From CAZAMI01 sp964627805 (GTDB lineage Archaea > Thermoproteota > Thermoprotei_A > Sulfolobales > NBVN01), in the NCBI GenBank assembly GCA_964627805.1, contig CAZVLA010000013.1, forward strand, positions 16,314 to 80,313: DNA of 64,000 bases. The letters run 5' to 3'. Within the stretch, counting starts at the first letter, position 1. Every line of letters begins with the position of its first letter. A program made the position numbers and the translations under genes. The notes under the pieces are model-generated. The model was not told where the DNA came from. It saw nothing but the letters and a program-made list of their open reading frames with translations, and did no database searches. Shown piece after piece: positions 34,036-43,779 of the stretch.

Positions 34036-36675
34036 ATGAGTAGTGAGAAAATCATAGGAGGTATTAAGTTCGGGATACTATCCCCTGAAATGATTAGGAA
34101 AATGTCAGTAACTGCTATAGTAACCTCTGAAGTGTATGATGAGAACGGCATGCCCGTTGATGGTGGAGTGATGGATAGGAGACTAGGAGTTATTGAGCCA
34201 GGACAGAGATGCGCTACATGTGGAAACACATTAGCAAGGTGTCCAGGACATTACGGTCACTTAGAACTAGCTAGGCCTGTTATTCATATAGGATTCGTAA
34301 GGCACATTTACGACTTACTTAGGGCGACATGCCGTAGATGTGGTAGGTTAAAGATACCTGATGAAGAGATAGATAGGTACTTAGAACTCTATGAAAAACT
34401 AAAGGATAGGTGGCCACAATTAGCTAAGTCACTTACTGAGTTCGTTAAGAGGAAAGCTATAAAGAATATGGAGTGCCCGCACTGTGGTGAGAAGCAGTAC
34501 AAGATTAGGTTGGAGAAGCCAACTACATTCATTGATGAGGGGCCTTTAGGTAGGTTATGGCCTAACAAGATTAGGGAGTGGCTTGAGAGGATACCTAATA
34601 GGGACTTAAGAGTACTGGGTTATGACCCCGAGTACGCTAGGCCTGAATGGATGATAATAACGGTCTTGCCCGTTCCACCAATAGCTGTTAGACCATCAAT
34701 ACTCTTAGAGACTGGTATTAGATCCGAGGACGACTTAACTCATAAGTTAGTGGACATCATAAGGACTAATGAGAAGCTCAGAGAGAGTATAAACTCAGGA
34801 GCTCCTGAGGTCATTGTTGAGGATCTATGGGAGTTACTTCAGTACCACATAACTACGTACATAGATAATGAAGTACCTGGCGTACCACCAGCTAAGCGTA
34901 GATCCGGAATGCCTCTAAGGACGTTAGCTCAGAGACTTAAGGGTAAGGAGGGTAGGTTCAGAGGTAACTTATCAGGTAAGAGGGTTGATTTCTCAGCTAG
35001 GACAGTAATAAGTCCAGACCCGAGCTTAAGCATTAATGAGGTTGGGGTACCTATTGAAATTGCTAAAATCCTAACAGTACCTGAGAGGGTCACTCCATGG
35101 AACATAGAGGAGATGAGGAAGTACGTACTGAATGGACCATACAAGTACCCAGGAGCTAACTACATAATAGATCCTAACGGAAGGAGAATCGACTTAAGAT
35201 TCATTAAGGACTTAAAGGCTGTTGCCGAAGGATTACGTCCTGGATACATCGTTGAGAGGCACTTAAAAGATGGCGATATAGTTCTGTTTAATAGGCAGCC
35301 ATCACTGCATAGGATGTCAATAATGGCTCACATAGTTAAGGTACTACCCGGTAAGACCTTCAGGTTGCATCTAGCCGTATGTCCACCATACAATGCTGAC
35401 TTCGACGGTGACGAGATGAACCTGCACGTACCTCAAACCATAGAGGCTAGGGCAGAAGCTAGGATACTACTACTTGTTCAGGAGCACATACTCTCACCGA
35501 GGTATGGAGGACCTATAATAGGCGGTATTCAAGACTACATAAGCGGTGCTTACCTCCTCTCATCGAAGGTCACCTTACTAACTAAGGATCAAGTATCTGA
35601 CTTACTAGCTAGCATGAATTACGCAGGCGAGATACCGGAACCAGCTATTCTATCACCTATAAGGGCATGGACGGGTAAGCAGATAATAAGCCTACTACTA
35701 CCTAAGGACTTCAACTTCTCGAAGGAGGCTAAGATATCGAGTGGCGCCTTAAAATGTAGTGATTATGAGTGCTTCTGGGACTCCTACCTAGTCATAAAGA
35801 AAGGTAAATTACTACTTGGAGTACTTGATAAGGCAGCCATAGGCGCTCAGCAACCCGAGTCAATGCTTCACTTCCTAGTCATGGAGTACGGTAACGACTT
35901 CGGTAGGGAATTTATGAATAGAGCGTTTAAGCTCTTCCTAAGATTTATTGAAATGAGAGGCTTCACGATGACCCTTAACGACATAGCAGTACCAGCTAAG
36001 GCTTATGAAGAGATAAGGGAGGTTATGGAGGAGGCTAGAAAGGAAATTGAGAGGTTAATAAGGGAGTACAAAGAGGGTAAGCTTGAACCAACACCAGGAA
36101 GAACCTTAGAGGAGAGTCTAGAGATTAAGATACTGGACGTACTATCTAAGGCTAGGGACAAAGCGGGTGAAGTAGCGACTAAGTACCTAGACCCGTTCAA
36201 TAACGTATTCATAATGGCTAAAACTGGAGCTAGGGGAAGTACATTAAACATAACGCAGATGGCCGCTATGTTAGGGCAACAATCAGTTAGAGGTAAGAGG
36301 ATCCACAGAGGATTTAGAGACAGAACATTACCTCACTTCAAGAAAGGAGATATAGGTCCTGAAGCTAGAGGATTCGTATCAAGTTCGTTCGTTAAGGGAC
36401 TCTCACCCATAGAGATGTTCTTCCACGCAGCTGGTGGTAGAGAGGGACTGGTGGACACTGCAGTTAGGACTTCGCAGAGTGGCTACATGCAGCGTAGATT
36501 AATTAATGCCCTCCAAGACCTAAGAGTAGAGTATGATGGTACGGTTAGGTCAGCCTATGGTCACCTAATACAGTTTAAGTATGGTGAGGATGGAGTTGAT
36601 CCTAAGAGCACGTCATTTGGTAAGGCAGTAAATGTGGATAGAATTATAGAGAAGCATGTAGGGTGGAAGAAATGA
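34036..36675 (+). CDS. rpoA1: RNA polymerase subunit A' (Rpo1N)
   Basis: N-terminal part of the largest subunit. The zinc motif CATCGNTLARCPGHYGH lies near residues 58-74, a second CRRCG...CPHCG pair follows, and NADFDGDEMNLHVP carries the three aspartates that hold the catalytic magnesium. ATG 34036 was preferred to ATG 34030 because AGGTGAT lies just upstream of it. The stop overlaps the A'' start (ATGA). Confidence 0.97.
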   Translation: MSSEKIIGGIKFGILSPEMIRKMSVTAIVTSEVYDENGMPVDGGVMDRRLGVIEPGQRCATCGNTLARCPGHYGHLELARPVIHIGFVRHIYDLLRATCRRCGRLKIPDEEIDRYLELYEKLKDRWPQLAKSLTEFVKRKAIKNMECPHCGEKQYKIRLEKPTTFIDEGPLGRLWPNKIREWLERIPNRDLRVLGYDPEYARPEWMIITVLPVPPIAVRPSILLETGIRSEDDLTHKLVDIIRTNEKLRESINSGAPEVIVEDLWELLQYHITTYIDNEVPGVPPAKRRSGMPLRTLAQRLKGKEGRFRGNLSGKRVDFSARTVISPDPSLSINEVGVPIEIAKILTVPERVTPWNIEEMRKYVLNGPYKYPGANYIIDPNGRRIDLRFIKDLKAVAEGLRPGYIVERHLKDGDIVLFNRQPSLHRMSIMAHIVKVLPGKTFRLHLAVCPPYNADFDGDEMNLHVPQTIEARAEARILLLVQEHILSPRYGGPIIGGIQDYISGAYLLSSKVTLLTKDQVSDLLASMNYAGEIPEPAILSPIRAWTGKQIISLLLPKDFNFSKEAKISSGALKCSDYECFWDSYLVIKKGKLLLGVLDKAAIGAQQPESMLHFLVMEYGNDFGREFMNRAFKLFLRFIEMRGFTMTLNDIAVPAKAYEEIREVMEEARKEIERLIREYKEGKLEPTPGRTLEESLEIKILDVLSKARDKAGEVATKYLDPFNNVFIMAKTGARGSTLNITQMAAMLGQQSVRGKRIHRGFRDRTLPHFKKGDIGPEARGFVSSSFVKGLSPIEMFFHAAGGREGLVDTAVRTSQSGYMQRRLINALQDLRVEYDGTVRSAYGHLIQFKYGEDGVDPKSTSFGKAVNVDRIIEKHVGWKK

Positions 36676-38171
36676 GTCCTCGTAAGGGAGGTAAAGGTAG
36701 GAGAGGCAGAAAGAAAGCAAGAGTAGAGGAAGATATTCGTGAGATATTGAGAAAGATAAAGGAACCTGAGGAAATAGTTGGTAAATTAATGACTTTAGTA
36801 CCAACTGACCTACCTCCTCAAATCACTAATATTATTAGAAGGCGATTAACTAAGGAAGTTATTGAATTAGGTGAAAAGATAGACTATGACTTACTTGTTA
36901 ATAAGTTAAACGGCTTAGTAAGTAACGGTAAAAAAATAGTTAAGTACATAGAGGAGGTTAAAGACATACTACCCGAGGCAATTTACGATGAATTACTTAG
37001 CAAATTATTTGAGACGTCATGTGAAATAGAATTAAGTGATGAAGAGATACTAGCTATTAGAGATGACGTTGTTAAGAGGTACTTAGAAGCACAGGTCGAG
37101 CCCGGTGAGCCCGTAGGTACGGTTGCTGCGCAGTCAATAGGTGAGCCAGGCACTCAGATGACCCTCAGAACCTTCCACTACGCAGGTGTTAGGGAGCTTA
37201 ACGTAACCTTAGGTCTACCTAGGTTAATAGAGCTTGTAGACGCTAGGAAAACACCTGAGACGCCAATGATGCGGGTATACCTCGATGAGGAGCATAAGTA
37301 TGACAGGGAAAAAGCAATCGAAGTAGCTAGGAAAATAGAGATGACGAAGCTTGAAAACATAGTTGATGTAGTTGACATTGATTTGCTCTCGATGCAACTG
37401 ATTATCAGATTAGATCCTGATATGCTTGAGGATAAAGGCCTTACTAGGGACGATGTGATTAAGGTACTAAGTAAAAGTAAGACACTAGCTGATAGGGTTA
37501 AGGCAGATCCTAACGATCCCTACCTAATAATCGTCGACATACCTAAGAACTACGACATAATTAAGGCTCAGAAGTTTAGAGATAGGTTACTAAGGATTAA
37601 GTTAAAAGGAATTAAGGATATAAAGAAGGTGATACCTCAGAAATTAACTGATCCCGAAACTGGCAAGGAGTACTATGTACTAATAACTGACGGCACCAAC
37701 TTAGCAGCAGTACTTAAGGTTGACGGTGTTGACCCGACTAAAACGACATCCAACAGTATTCACGAAATCGAGAATGTATTAGGGATCGAAGCTGCTAGGG
37801 AGGCCCTGATTAGGGAGATAATGAATACCTTAAGAGAGCAAGGTCTAGATGTTGATATTAGACATATAATGCTCTTAGCGGATACCATGACTTGGTCAGG
37901 AGTTGTCAAGCAGATAGGTAGGCATGGAGTAGCGGGTGAGAAGCCCAGCGTCTTGGCTAGGGCTGCTTTCGAAGTAACGGTTAAGCAATTATTTGATGCT
38001 AGTGCTAGGGGTGAGGTTGACGAAATTAAGGGAGTTACTGAGAACGTAATTATAGGTCAGATAGCCCCTGTAGGTACAGCCTTAGTTAAGCTACGTATGA
38101 ACCCAACTAAATTAAGTAGTGGGAATACCTTAAAAGGGGTAAGTAGTGCTAAAGTAGAAGGTGGTGAGTGA
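36672..38171 (+). CDS. rpoA2: RNA polymerase subunit A'' (Rpo1C) with long N-terminal extension
   Basis: C-terminal part of the largest subunit, with bridge helix/trigger loop region GEPVGTVAAQSIGEPGTQMT and TFHYAGVRELNVTLGLPRL, and QIGRHGVAGEKPSVLARAAF near the C-terminus. About 499 residues, against roughly 395 in Sulfolobus. The surplus is mainly an N-terminal basic stretch (SPRKGGKGRRGRKKAR) plus a helical segment, about 80 residues in all, and a short C-terminal tail. ATG 36672 overlaps the A' stop and has GGTGG 5 nt upstream. Confidence 0.95.
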   Translation: MSPRKGGKGRRGRKKARVEEDIREILRKIKEPEEIVGKLMTLVPTDLPPQITNIIRRRLTKEVIELGEKIDYDLLVNKLNGLVSNGKKIVKYIEEVKDILPEAIYDELLSKLFETSCEIELSDEEILAIRDDVVKRYLEAQVEPGEPVGTVAAQSIGEPGTQMTLRTFHYAGVRELNVTLGLPRLIELVDARKTPETPMMRVYLDEEHKYDREKAIEVARKIEMTKLENIVDVVDIDLLSMQLIIRLDPDMLEDKGLTRDDVIKVLSKSKTLADRVKADPNDPYLIIVDIPKNYDIIKAQKFRDRLLRIKLKGIKDIKKVIPQKLTDPETGKEYYVLITDGTNLAAVLKVDGVDPTKTTSNSIHEIENVLGIEAAREALIREIMNTLREQGLDVDIRHIMLLADTMTWSGVVKQIGRHGVAGEKPSVLARAAFEVTVKQLFDASARGEVDEIKGVTENVIIGQIAPVGTALVKLRMNPTKLSSGNTLKGVSSAKVEGGE

Positions 38172-38491
38172 TGTGGGCTAGTAGGGGCGAGGCTCTCTCC
38201 TTGGAGGATGAGATAAGGACATTACTTAAGACAGGAAAGGTCATCATAGGTGCTAAGAGAGCTATACAGGCAGTTAAACTAGGTAAGGCTAAAGCAGTAA
38301 TACTAGCCAGTTTAATACCTAAGTGGATTGAGGAGGACGTCAAGTATTACGCTAAGTTAGGTAACATAAAAGTTATTAGATACCGAGGTACAAGTTTTGA
38401 ATTAGGGACTCTTTGCGGTAAGCCCTTCCCCATAACGACTATAGCCGTGATAGATCCTGGAGAATCAAGAATACTTGAGTTGGAGGGTTGA
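38168..38491 (+). CDS. rpl30e: Ribosomal protein eL30
   Basis: L7Ae/L30e-fold protein: EIRTLLKTGKVIIGAKRAIQ, GKAKAVILASLIPKW and FELGTLCGKPFPITTIAVID are diagnostic. 107 residues, overlapping the rpoA2 stop by 4 bp. In archaea it lies, as here, between rpoA2 and nusA. Confidence 0.93.
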   Translation: MMWASRGEALSLEDEIRTLLKTGKVIIGAKRAIQAVKLGKAKAVILASLIPKWIEEDVKYYAKLGNIKVIRYRGTSFELGTLCGKPFPITTIAVIDPGESRILELEG

Positions 38492-38497
38492 TAGGAC

Positions 38498-38929
38498 GTG
38501 CCTGTAAGGATAACAAGCGATGAGTTAAGGTTCATGGCTCTCTTACATGACGTAACCGGGGTATCAGCTAGGGACTGTATCTTGGATGAGAATACTAATA
38601 GCATAATATTCATAGTACCTCCAGGTACTGCAGGCTTAGCCGTAGGTGCTAAAGGTAGGAATGTTAGGAGGCTATCTAAGATACTAGGCAGGAGAGTTGA
38701 GATCGTCGAGTGGGCGGAGAACTTAGAGAATCTAGTGAAGAATATATTCCTACCAGCACGTGTAGTTGGGATAACGCTAAATAAAACACCCGATGGTAGG
38801 AGGATACTCTACGTTAAGGTAGATCCTAGGGATAAGGGAATAGCCATAGGCAAGAATGGAAGAAACGTAAATAAAGCTAGGTTAATTTTAAAGAGGTACT
38901 TCAATATAGACGTGGTCTCAGTAGTTTAA
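38498..38929 (+). CDS. nusA: Archaeal NusA (two KH domains)
   Basis: Short archaeal NusA with only the RNA-binding KH domains: FIVPPGTAGLAVGAKGRNVRRL (first) and KGIAIGKNGRNVNKARLI (second). 143 residues. GTG start. It follows eL30 by 6 bp in the RNA polymerase operon. Confidence 0.92.
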   Translation: MPVRITSDELRFMALLHDVTGVSARDCILDENTNSIIFIVPPGTAGLAVGAKGRNVRRLSKILGRRVEIVEWAENLENLVKNIFLPARVVGITLNKTPDGRRILYVKVDPRDKGIAIGKNGRNVNKARLILKRYFNIDVVSVV

Positions 38930-38980
38930 GCTTATAAGGTGAACTAGTACTAGATGCCGTAGTAGCTAGGTGAGGAGGGT

Positions 38981-39424
38981 ATGCCCGGTAAGAAATCTCC
39001 CTCGGGGCTATACGCCGCTAGGAAGCTAAGGTTAAAGAGACTCAAGTTTAGATGGAGTCAGCGAGAATTCAGGATAAGGATGCTTAGGCTTAAGGAGAAG
39101 TACGACCCACTAGAAGGAGCTCCTATGGCGAGGGGTATAGTTCTTGAGAAAGTAGGCGTTGAAGCTAGGCAACCGAACTCGGCACTAAGGAAGTGTGTTA
39201 GGGTTCAGCTAGTTAAGAATGGTAAGGTAGTAACAGCTTTCGTGCCATACGACGGTGGTGTAACGTTTATTGATGAACATGATGAAGTAATAATAGCTGG
39301 TATAGGTGGAAGTAGAGGTAAGTCAATGGGTGACCTACCAGGAGTTAGGTATAAGGTAATAATGGTTAATGGAGTATCTCTAGATGCGCTAATAAAGGGT
39401 AAGAAACAGAAACCAGTTAGGTAG
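38981..39424 (+). CDS. rps12: Ribosomal protein uS12
   Basis: Decoding-site protein. QPNSALRKCVRVQLVKNGK, PYDGGVTFIDEHDEV and GDLPGVRYKVIMVNG are the universal motifs; the PNSA loop faces the A site. 147 residues with the archaeal N-terminal extension. ATG with GAGGAGGG upstream. Convergent with the DUF151 gene. Confidence 0.96.
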   Translation: MPGKKSPSGLYAARKLRLKRLKFRWSQREFRIRMLRLKEKYDPLEGAPMARGIVLEKVGVEARQPNSALRKCVRVQLVKNGKVVTAFVPYDGGVTFIDEHDEVIIAGIGGSRGKSMGDLPGVRYKVIMVNGVSLDALIKGKKQKPVR

Positions 39425-39436
39425 TTATTAAAAGTG

Positions 39437-39928
39437 CTACATATCAATTAATCCACCGCCTTCCTCCTCGTCCTCCTCACTCTCGAGTTCCTTAGATATT
39501 CTTAGTACTTCATCAGTAACGTATATGGGTTTGCTGAATAATAGAGCAAGGAATATGGCGTGACTAGGTATCATTACTTTTCTTATTCGTATTCCGTCAA
39601 CCTCTATATACAGACTCGCCCTATACGTCATCGTACTCATGTCAAAGTGATCTATGATGACCATACCTATACTCTCACCAATATCTCTTAACTTAGGAGA
39701 GAGCATTATCAGTAACTCATATATGGTCTCCCTAATATCCTCCCTGGCCTCAAAGTACGCATCATCACTCCTAAGCTTGGATATCGCTCTCGCTATCTCC
39801 GGAGGGACGTTATACAGTACGAAGCTATCTCCATTCTCCAAATAGCAAGTTAATAACCCTATCTCGAACTCACCTTCCTTAGCCACCATAGGCTCAATAT
39901 CCACTACCTTATGTAGTTGCTGAGTCAT
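39437..39928 (-). CDS. Bifunctional nuclease (DUF151) family protein
   Basis: GDSFVLYNVPPEIARAI, IGMVIIDHFDMSTMTYRASLY and RKVMIPSHAIFLALLFSKPIYV follow the DUF151/BFN fold, called bifunctional nuclease from one plant member. The acidic tail LESEEDEEEGGG is notable. 163 residues. Its function in archaea is unknown. It splits the uS12 and uS7 genes, which are adjacent in many archaea. Confidence 0.75.
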   Translation of the reverse strand: MTQQLHKVVDIEPMVAKEGEFEIGLLTCYLENGDSFVLYNVPPEIARAISKLRSDDAYFEAREDIRETIYELLIMLSPKLRDIGESIGMVIIDHFDMSTMTYRASLYIEVDGIRIRKVMIPSHAIFLALLFSKPIYVTDEVLRISKELESEEDEEEGGGLIDM

Positions 39929-40044
39929 TCTATCCTACCACGCATACCTAATATGAAGTTACTCTAGCAGTTTTTAGCAGTAATGTACATACTAGCTAAA
40001 AAGTATTAATAGCTCAGTACGTAAGCAGGATAGGTTGAAGGTGT

Positions 40045-40650
40045 ATGAGTGGGAGAGAAACTACTCAGGTACTCGAACCTAAGCCTGAGGAGATAAAGTT
40101 ATTCGGTAAGTGGAGCTTCGATGGTGTCGTAGTTAGGGACCCTAGCCTTAAGAAGTATATATCATTAAGACCCGTATACCTACCACATACTGGGGGTAGA
40201 CACGAACATAAGAGATTCGGTAAAGCTGAGGTACCTATCGTTGAGAGATTAATGAACATGCTGATGAGACCGGGAAGGAATACGGGTAAGAAGCACCTCG
40301 CCTACAACATCGTTAAGAGAGCATTTGAAATCATACACATAAAGACCGGAGAAAATCCGCTTCAAGTCCTCGTAAGGGCTATTGAGAATGCAGCACCTAG
40401 AGAGGAAACTACTAGGATTATGTATGGAGGTATCATATACCACGTAGCAGTTGATGTCTCACCTCAAAGGAGAGTCGATCTAGCACTAAAGTTCATTACA
40501 GAAGGTGCTAGAGCGGCTGCATTTAGATCAACTAAGAATATAGCTGAGTGTTTAGCTGACGAAATAATACTGGCAGCTAAGGGAGACTCAAGAAGCCACG
40601 CAATCTCTAGGAAGGAGGAGATCGAGAGGATAGCATTAAGCTCGAGGTAA
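40045..40650 (+). CDS. rps7: Ribosomal protein uS7
   Basis: 201 residues with the archaeal N-terminal extension. Core motifs are RLMNMLMRPGRNTGKKHLAY, ALKFITEGARAAAFRSTKN and LADEIILAAKGDSRSHAIS. ATG start. It heads the uS7-EF1A-uS10 group. Confidence 0.95.
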   Translation: MSGRETTQVLEPKPEEIKLFGKWSFDGVVVRDPSLKKYISLRPVYLPHTGGRHEHKRFGKAEVPIVERLMNMLMRPGRNTGKKHLAYNIVKRAFEIIHIKTGENPLQVLVRAIENAAPREETTRIMYGGIIYHVAVDVSPQRRVDLALKFITEGARAAAFRSTKNIAECLADEIILAAKGDSRSHAISRKEEIERIALSSR

Positions 40651-40665
40651 GGATACCTAATTAAA

Positions 40666-40678
40666 ACTTTTATAAGTT
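40666..40678 (+). promoter_or_regulatory. TATA box of the EF1A gene
   Basis: ACTTTTATAAGTT lies about 40 bp before the ATG at 40713, so the leader would be about 15 nt and include AAAGGTGAG as ribosome-binding site. Confidence 0.5.
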
Positions 40679-40712
40679 ACACAACCTAAACTAGTGGAAA
40701 GGTGAGCATATT

Positions 40713-42032
40713 ATGAGTAGGCCTAAGAAGGAACATCTAAACCTCGTAGTAATAGGGCATGTAGACCACGGTAAGAGTACATTAGTAGGTCATATGTTAC
40801 TAAAGCTAGGAGCCATTGATGAGAAGACCGTTAAGGAAGTTGAGGAAATGGCTAAGAAATTAGGTAAGGAATCCGAGAAGTATGCTTGGTTCCTAGATAA
40901 GCTTAAGGAAGAGCGTGAGAGAGGTCTAACCATATCACTATCATTCATGAAGTTCGAGACACCTAAGTACTACTGGACAATAATTGACGCACCCGGTCAT
41001 AGGGACTTCGTTAAGAACATGATAACGGGTGCGAGCCAAGCAGACGTAGCTCTATTGGTGGTATCCGCTAAGACAGGAGAGTTTGAGGCAGGTATGAGTA
41101 GGGAAGGTCAGACTATGGAGCACATAATACTAGCTAGGACTATGGGTATTAGCCAGATGGTAGTAGCCGTTACTAAGATGGACATAACGGATCCACCATG
41201 GAGTCAGAAGAGATACAACCAAGTAGTAGCTGTACTCAAGAAGTTCATGAAGAGCTTAGGGTATAAGGTTGATCAAATACCATTCGTACCCGTATCAGGG
41301 TGGACCGGAGACAACATAATAGAGCCATCACCTAACATGCCTTGGTACAAAGGGCCTACATTAGTTCAGGCTCTAGACTCAGTTCAGCCACCACCTAAGC
41401 CTATTGATAAGCCATTAAGGATACCAATTCAGGAGGTCTACAGTATTTCAGGAGTAGGTACGGTACCTGTAGGTAGGGTTGAGTCAGGTAGGTTAAGGGT
41501 TAAGGATAAGGTAGTATTCATGCCTCCAGCAGTAGTTGGTGAGGTAAGATCCATAGAAATGCATCACGAGAGACTTGAGGAGGCAATACCGGGTGATAAC
41601 ATAGGATTCAACGTTAAGGGAGTATCTAAGACTCAGATAAGGAGGGGTGACGTCTGCGGGCACTTAACTAACCCACCAACCGTAGCTGAGGAATTCACAG
41701 CTAGAGTATACGTAGTATGGCACCCAACAGCTATTCATGTAGGGTACACACCAGTAATTCACGCGCATACAGCATCAATAGCTGCTAGAATAGTTGAGAT
41801 AGTGGGTAAGCTAGACCCTAGAACCGGTAAGATCGCCGAGAAGAATCCACAGTTCGTAAAAGCCGGTGAGTCAGCTATTATGAGGTTTAAGCCCATAAAG
41901 CCTATGGCTGTAGAGAAGTACAGTGAATTCCCAGCACTAGGTAGGTTCGCTATGAGGGACATGGGTAAGACCGTAGGTATAGGTATCATAATGGACATAA
42001 AGCCGGCTAAGATAGAGATTAAAGCTAAGTAA
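40713..42032 (+). CDS. tuf: Elongation factor 1A (EF-Tu homologue)
   Basis: Brings aminoacyl-tRNA to the ribosome. G1 GHVDHGKST, G2 region ERGLTISLSF, G3 DAPGH and SGWTGDNI are present. The G4 motif, normally NKxD, is TKMD here (AVTKMDITD). 439 residues, normal for archaea. ATG start with GGTGAG upstream and its own TATA box. Thr in place of Asn should alter guanine contacts, though TKxD occurs in some GTPases. Confidence 0.97.
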   Translation: MSRPKKEHLNLVVIGHVDHGKSTLVGHMLLKLGAIDEKTVKEVEEMAKKLGKESEKYAWFLDKLKEERERGLTISLSFMKFETPKYYWTIIDAPGHRDFVKNMITGASQADVALLVVSAKTGEFEAGMSREGQTMEHIILARTMGISQMVVAVTKMDITDPPWSQKRYNQVVAVLKKFMKSLGYKVDQIPFVPVSGWTGDNIIEPSPNMPWYKGPTLVQALDSVQPPPKPIDKPLRIPIQEVYSISGVGTVPVGRVESGRLRVKDKVVFMPPAVVGEVRSIEMHHERLEEAIPGDNIGFNVKGVSKTQIRRGDVCGHLTNPPTVAEEFTARVYVVWHPTAIHVGYTPVIHAHTASIAARIVEIVGKLDPRTGKIAEKNPQFVKAGESAIMRFKPIKPMAVEKYSEFPALGRFAMRDMGKTVGIGIIMDIKPAKIEIKAK

Positions 42033-42135
42033 AATACCACGTATTTTATTACCTAAAATATAAAAAGCATAATAAACCATAATTTCTGAGGTATTAACTT
42101 AAAAACCCCACAAACTACTCAAGGAGGGGATTGGG

Positions 42136-42447
42136 GTGAGTAGTAGAGTAAGGATAAGACTATGGAGCACCAACGTCGATCACCTCAATGAAGTTGTCAA
42201 GCAATTAGTTGAGATAGCTAAGAAAGCAGGCGTTGAAGTCAGGGGCCCGGTGCCGTTACCTACTAAGAGACTGGTAGTGCCTGTGTTAGTACCTCCGCAC
42301 GGTGAGGGCACTAAGGTCTACGAAAAGTGGGAGATGAGAATCCATAAGAGATTAATAGACATAACAGCTGATGAAAGAGTAATGAAGCAGATAATGCGTG
42401 TTAAGGTACCCGATGACGTTTACATAGAGCTAGAATTACTTAGGTAA
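42136..42447 (+). CDS. rps10: Ribosomal protein uS10
   Basis: VRIRLWSTNVDHLNEVVKQL, GPVPLPTKRLVVPV and EKWEMRIHKRLIDI are the universal uS10 signatures. 103 residues. GTG start with AAGGAGGGG upstream, and a TATA-like AACTTAAAAACC near 42096. Confidence 0.95.
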   Translation: MSSRVRIRLWSTNVDHLNEVVKQLVEIAKKAGVEVRGPVPLPTKRLVVPVLVPPHGEGTKVYEKWEMRIHKRLIDITADERVMKQIMRVKVPDDVYIELELLR

Positions 42448-42540
42448 TAAACTACGGCTAAATTAAAGTGTAATATCCTTCTTCATGATCTGTTAATAAG
42501 GGTAAAATTAGAAAACCCTTGAACTTAAGTCATTAGTGGG

Positions 42541-42627
42541 GCCGGGGTGCCCGAGCGGCCTAAGGGGCCGGCCTGGAGAGCCGGTGGGCGTCAGCCCGCG
42601 CGGGTTCGAATCCCGCCCCCGGCGCCA
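42541..42627 (+). tRNA. tRNA-Ser (anticodon GGA), CCA encoded
   Basis: Class II tRNA: acceptor GCCGGGG/CCCCGGC, anticodon stem CCGGC/GCCGG with loop CUGGAGA (anticodon GGA), long variable arm GGGC-GUCA-GCCC, T arm GCGGG-UUCGAAU-CCCGC, discriminator G and encoded CCA. No intron. Confidence 0.95.
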
Positions 42628-42721
42628 CTTCATGGTACTTAGTCACTAATTACTTACGTGTCTTTGCTTACTTTTATTAATCGTTAGTTGTGATGTCCTT
42701 TTTAAGTTTCATTAATTTAAA

Positions 42722-42731
42722 GCTTAAATAC
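42722..42731 (+). promoter_or_regulatory. TATA box of the uS13 operon
   Basis: GCTTAAATAC predicts a start near 42752, about 22 nt before ATG 42774. Confidence 0.45.
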
Positions 42732-42773
42732 CCTGTGAAGTAAGGTTGGTAGGTATTGGGTGGTGTTGAGGTC

Positions 42774-43226
42774 ATGAGTGAGGGTACGTCGTTTAGGCAT
42801 ATCGTGAGGATCGCTGGTGTTGATGTGGAGGGTGATTTATTACTCCCTTATGGGTTAGCTAAGATTAAGGGAGTTGGTTATAACCTAGGACTAGCTATAG
42901 TTAGGGTATTAGGTTACGACCCTAATATGAGGGTTGGTTACTTAACTGATGAGGATGTTAAGAAGATTGAGGAAGTAATTCAGAATCCACTTAAGTTCGG
43001 GATACCTCCTTGGTTCTTAAATAGGAGGAAAGATTACGTAACTGGTGAGGATAAGCACTTAGTAGGTGCAGATTTAATATTTGCTGCAAGGCAGGACATC
43101 GAGCGTGAAATGAGGATAAAGTCATGGAGAGGTATAAGGCATTCATTAGGACTTAAGGTTAGGGGTCAGAGAACCCATACCACAGGTAGGTTTGGACCGA
43201 CCGTAGGTGTCAGTAGGAGGAGGTGA
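42774..43226 (+). CDS. rps13: Ribosomal protein uS13
   Basis: FRHIVRIAGVDVEGDLLLPYGLAKIKGVG and the C-terminal RGIRHSLGLKVRGQRTHTTGR define uS13. About 150 residues. ATG 42774 was preferred to TTG 42756 because GGTGGT lies 9 nt before it. First of the long uS13-uS4-uS11-rpoD-eL18-uL13-uS9-rpoN-uS2 operon. Confidence 0.94.
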   Translation: MSEGTSFRHIVRIAGVDVEGDLLLPYGLAKIKGVGYNLGLAIVRVLGYDPNMRVGYLTDEDVKKIEEVIQNPLKFGIPPWFLNRRKDYVTGEDKHLVGADLIFAARQDIEREMRIKSWRGIRHSLGLKVRGQRTHTTGRFGPTVGVSRRR

Positions 43227-43231
43227 TGTAG

Positions 43232-43768
43232 GTGGGAGATCCTAAGAAACCACGTAAGAAGTGGGAAAGACCAGGTCACCCATGGATTAAGCAGAGACTT
43301 ATTGAGGAGATGGAGTTAGTGGGTACTTACGGACTAAGGAATAAGAGGGAATTATGGAAAGCACAGACACTACTTAGGAGGATTAGGGAGAGGGCTAGAT
43401 CCCTACTCTCACTGCCACCCGATGTTAGAGCAGTAAAGGAGAGGGAACTAATTAAGAAACTTTATAGGATGGGTATACTTGAGAGTGAGAACGTAACCTT
43501 AGATGAGGTATTAGGACTTAATGTATCAGCAATACTTGAGAGGAGATTACAGACCATAGTGTATAGGAAGGGACTAGCTAAGACAATACATCAGGCAAGG
43601 CAACTAATAGTTCATGGACACATAGCCATCGGTGGTAGGAGGGTACAGTCACCTGGATACTTAGTCAGTAGGGATGAAGAGGAACTAATAGACTACGCAC
43701 CTACATCACCCTTTAGGGAGAAGAGGGAGTTAGTCCAAGGTCAGTCAGTCGGGAGTCAAACCCCATGA
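43232..43768 (+). CDS. rps4: Ribosomal protein uS4
   Basis: KKWERPGHPWIKQRLIEE at the N-terminus and the S4 RNA-binding domain RRLQTIVYRKGLAKTIHQAR...LIVHGHIAIGGRRV are typical of archaeal uS4. 178 residues. GTG start 5 bp after uS13. Confidence 0.94.
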   Translation: MGDPKKPRKKWERPGHPWIKQRLIEEMELVGTYGLRNKRELWKAQTLLRRIRERARSLLSLPPDVRAVKERELIKKLYRMGILESENVTLDEVLGLNVSAILERRLQTIVYRKGLAKTIHQARQLIVHGHIAIGGRRVQSPGYLVSRDEEELIDYAPTSPFREKRELVQGQSVGSQTP

Positions 43769-43779
43769 GGTGATGCTGT

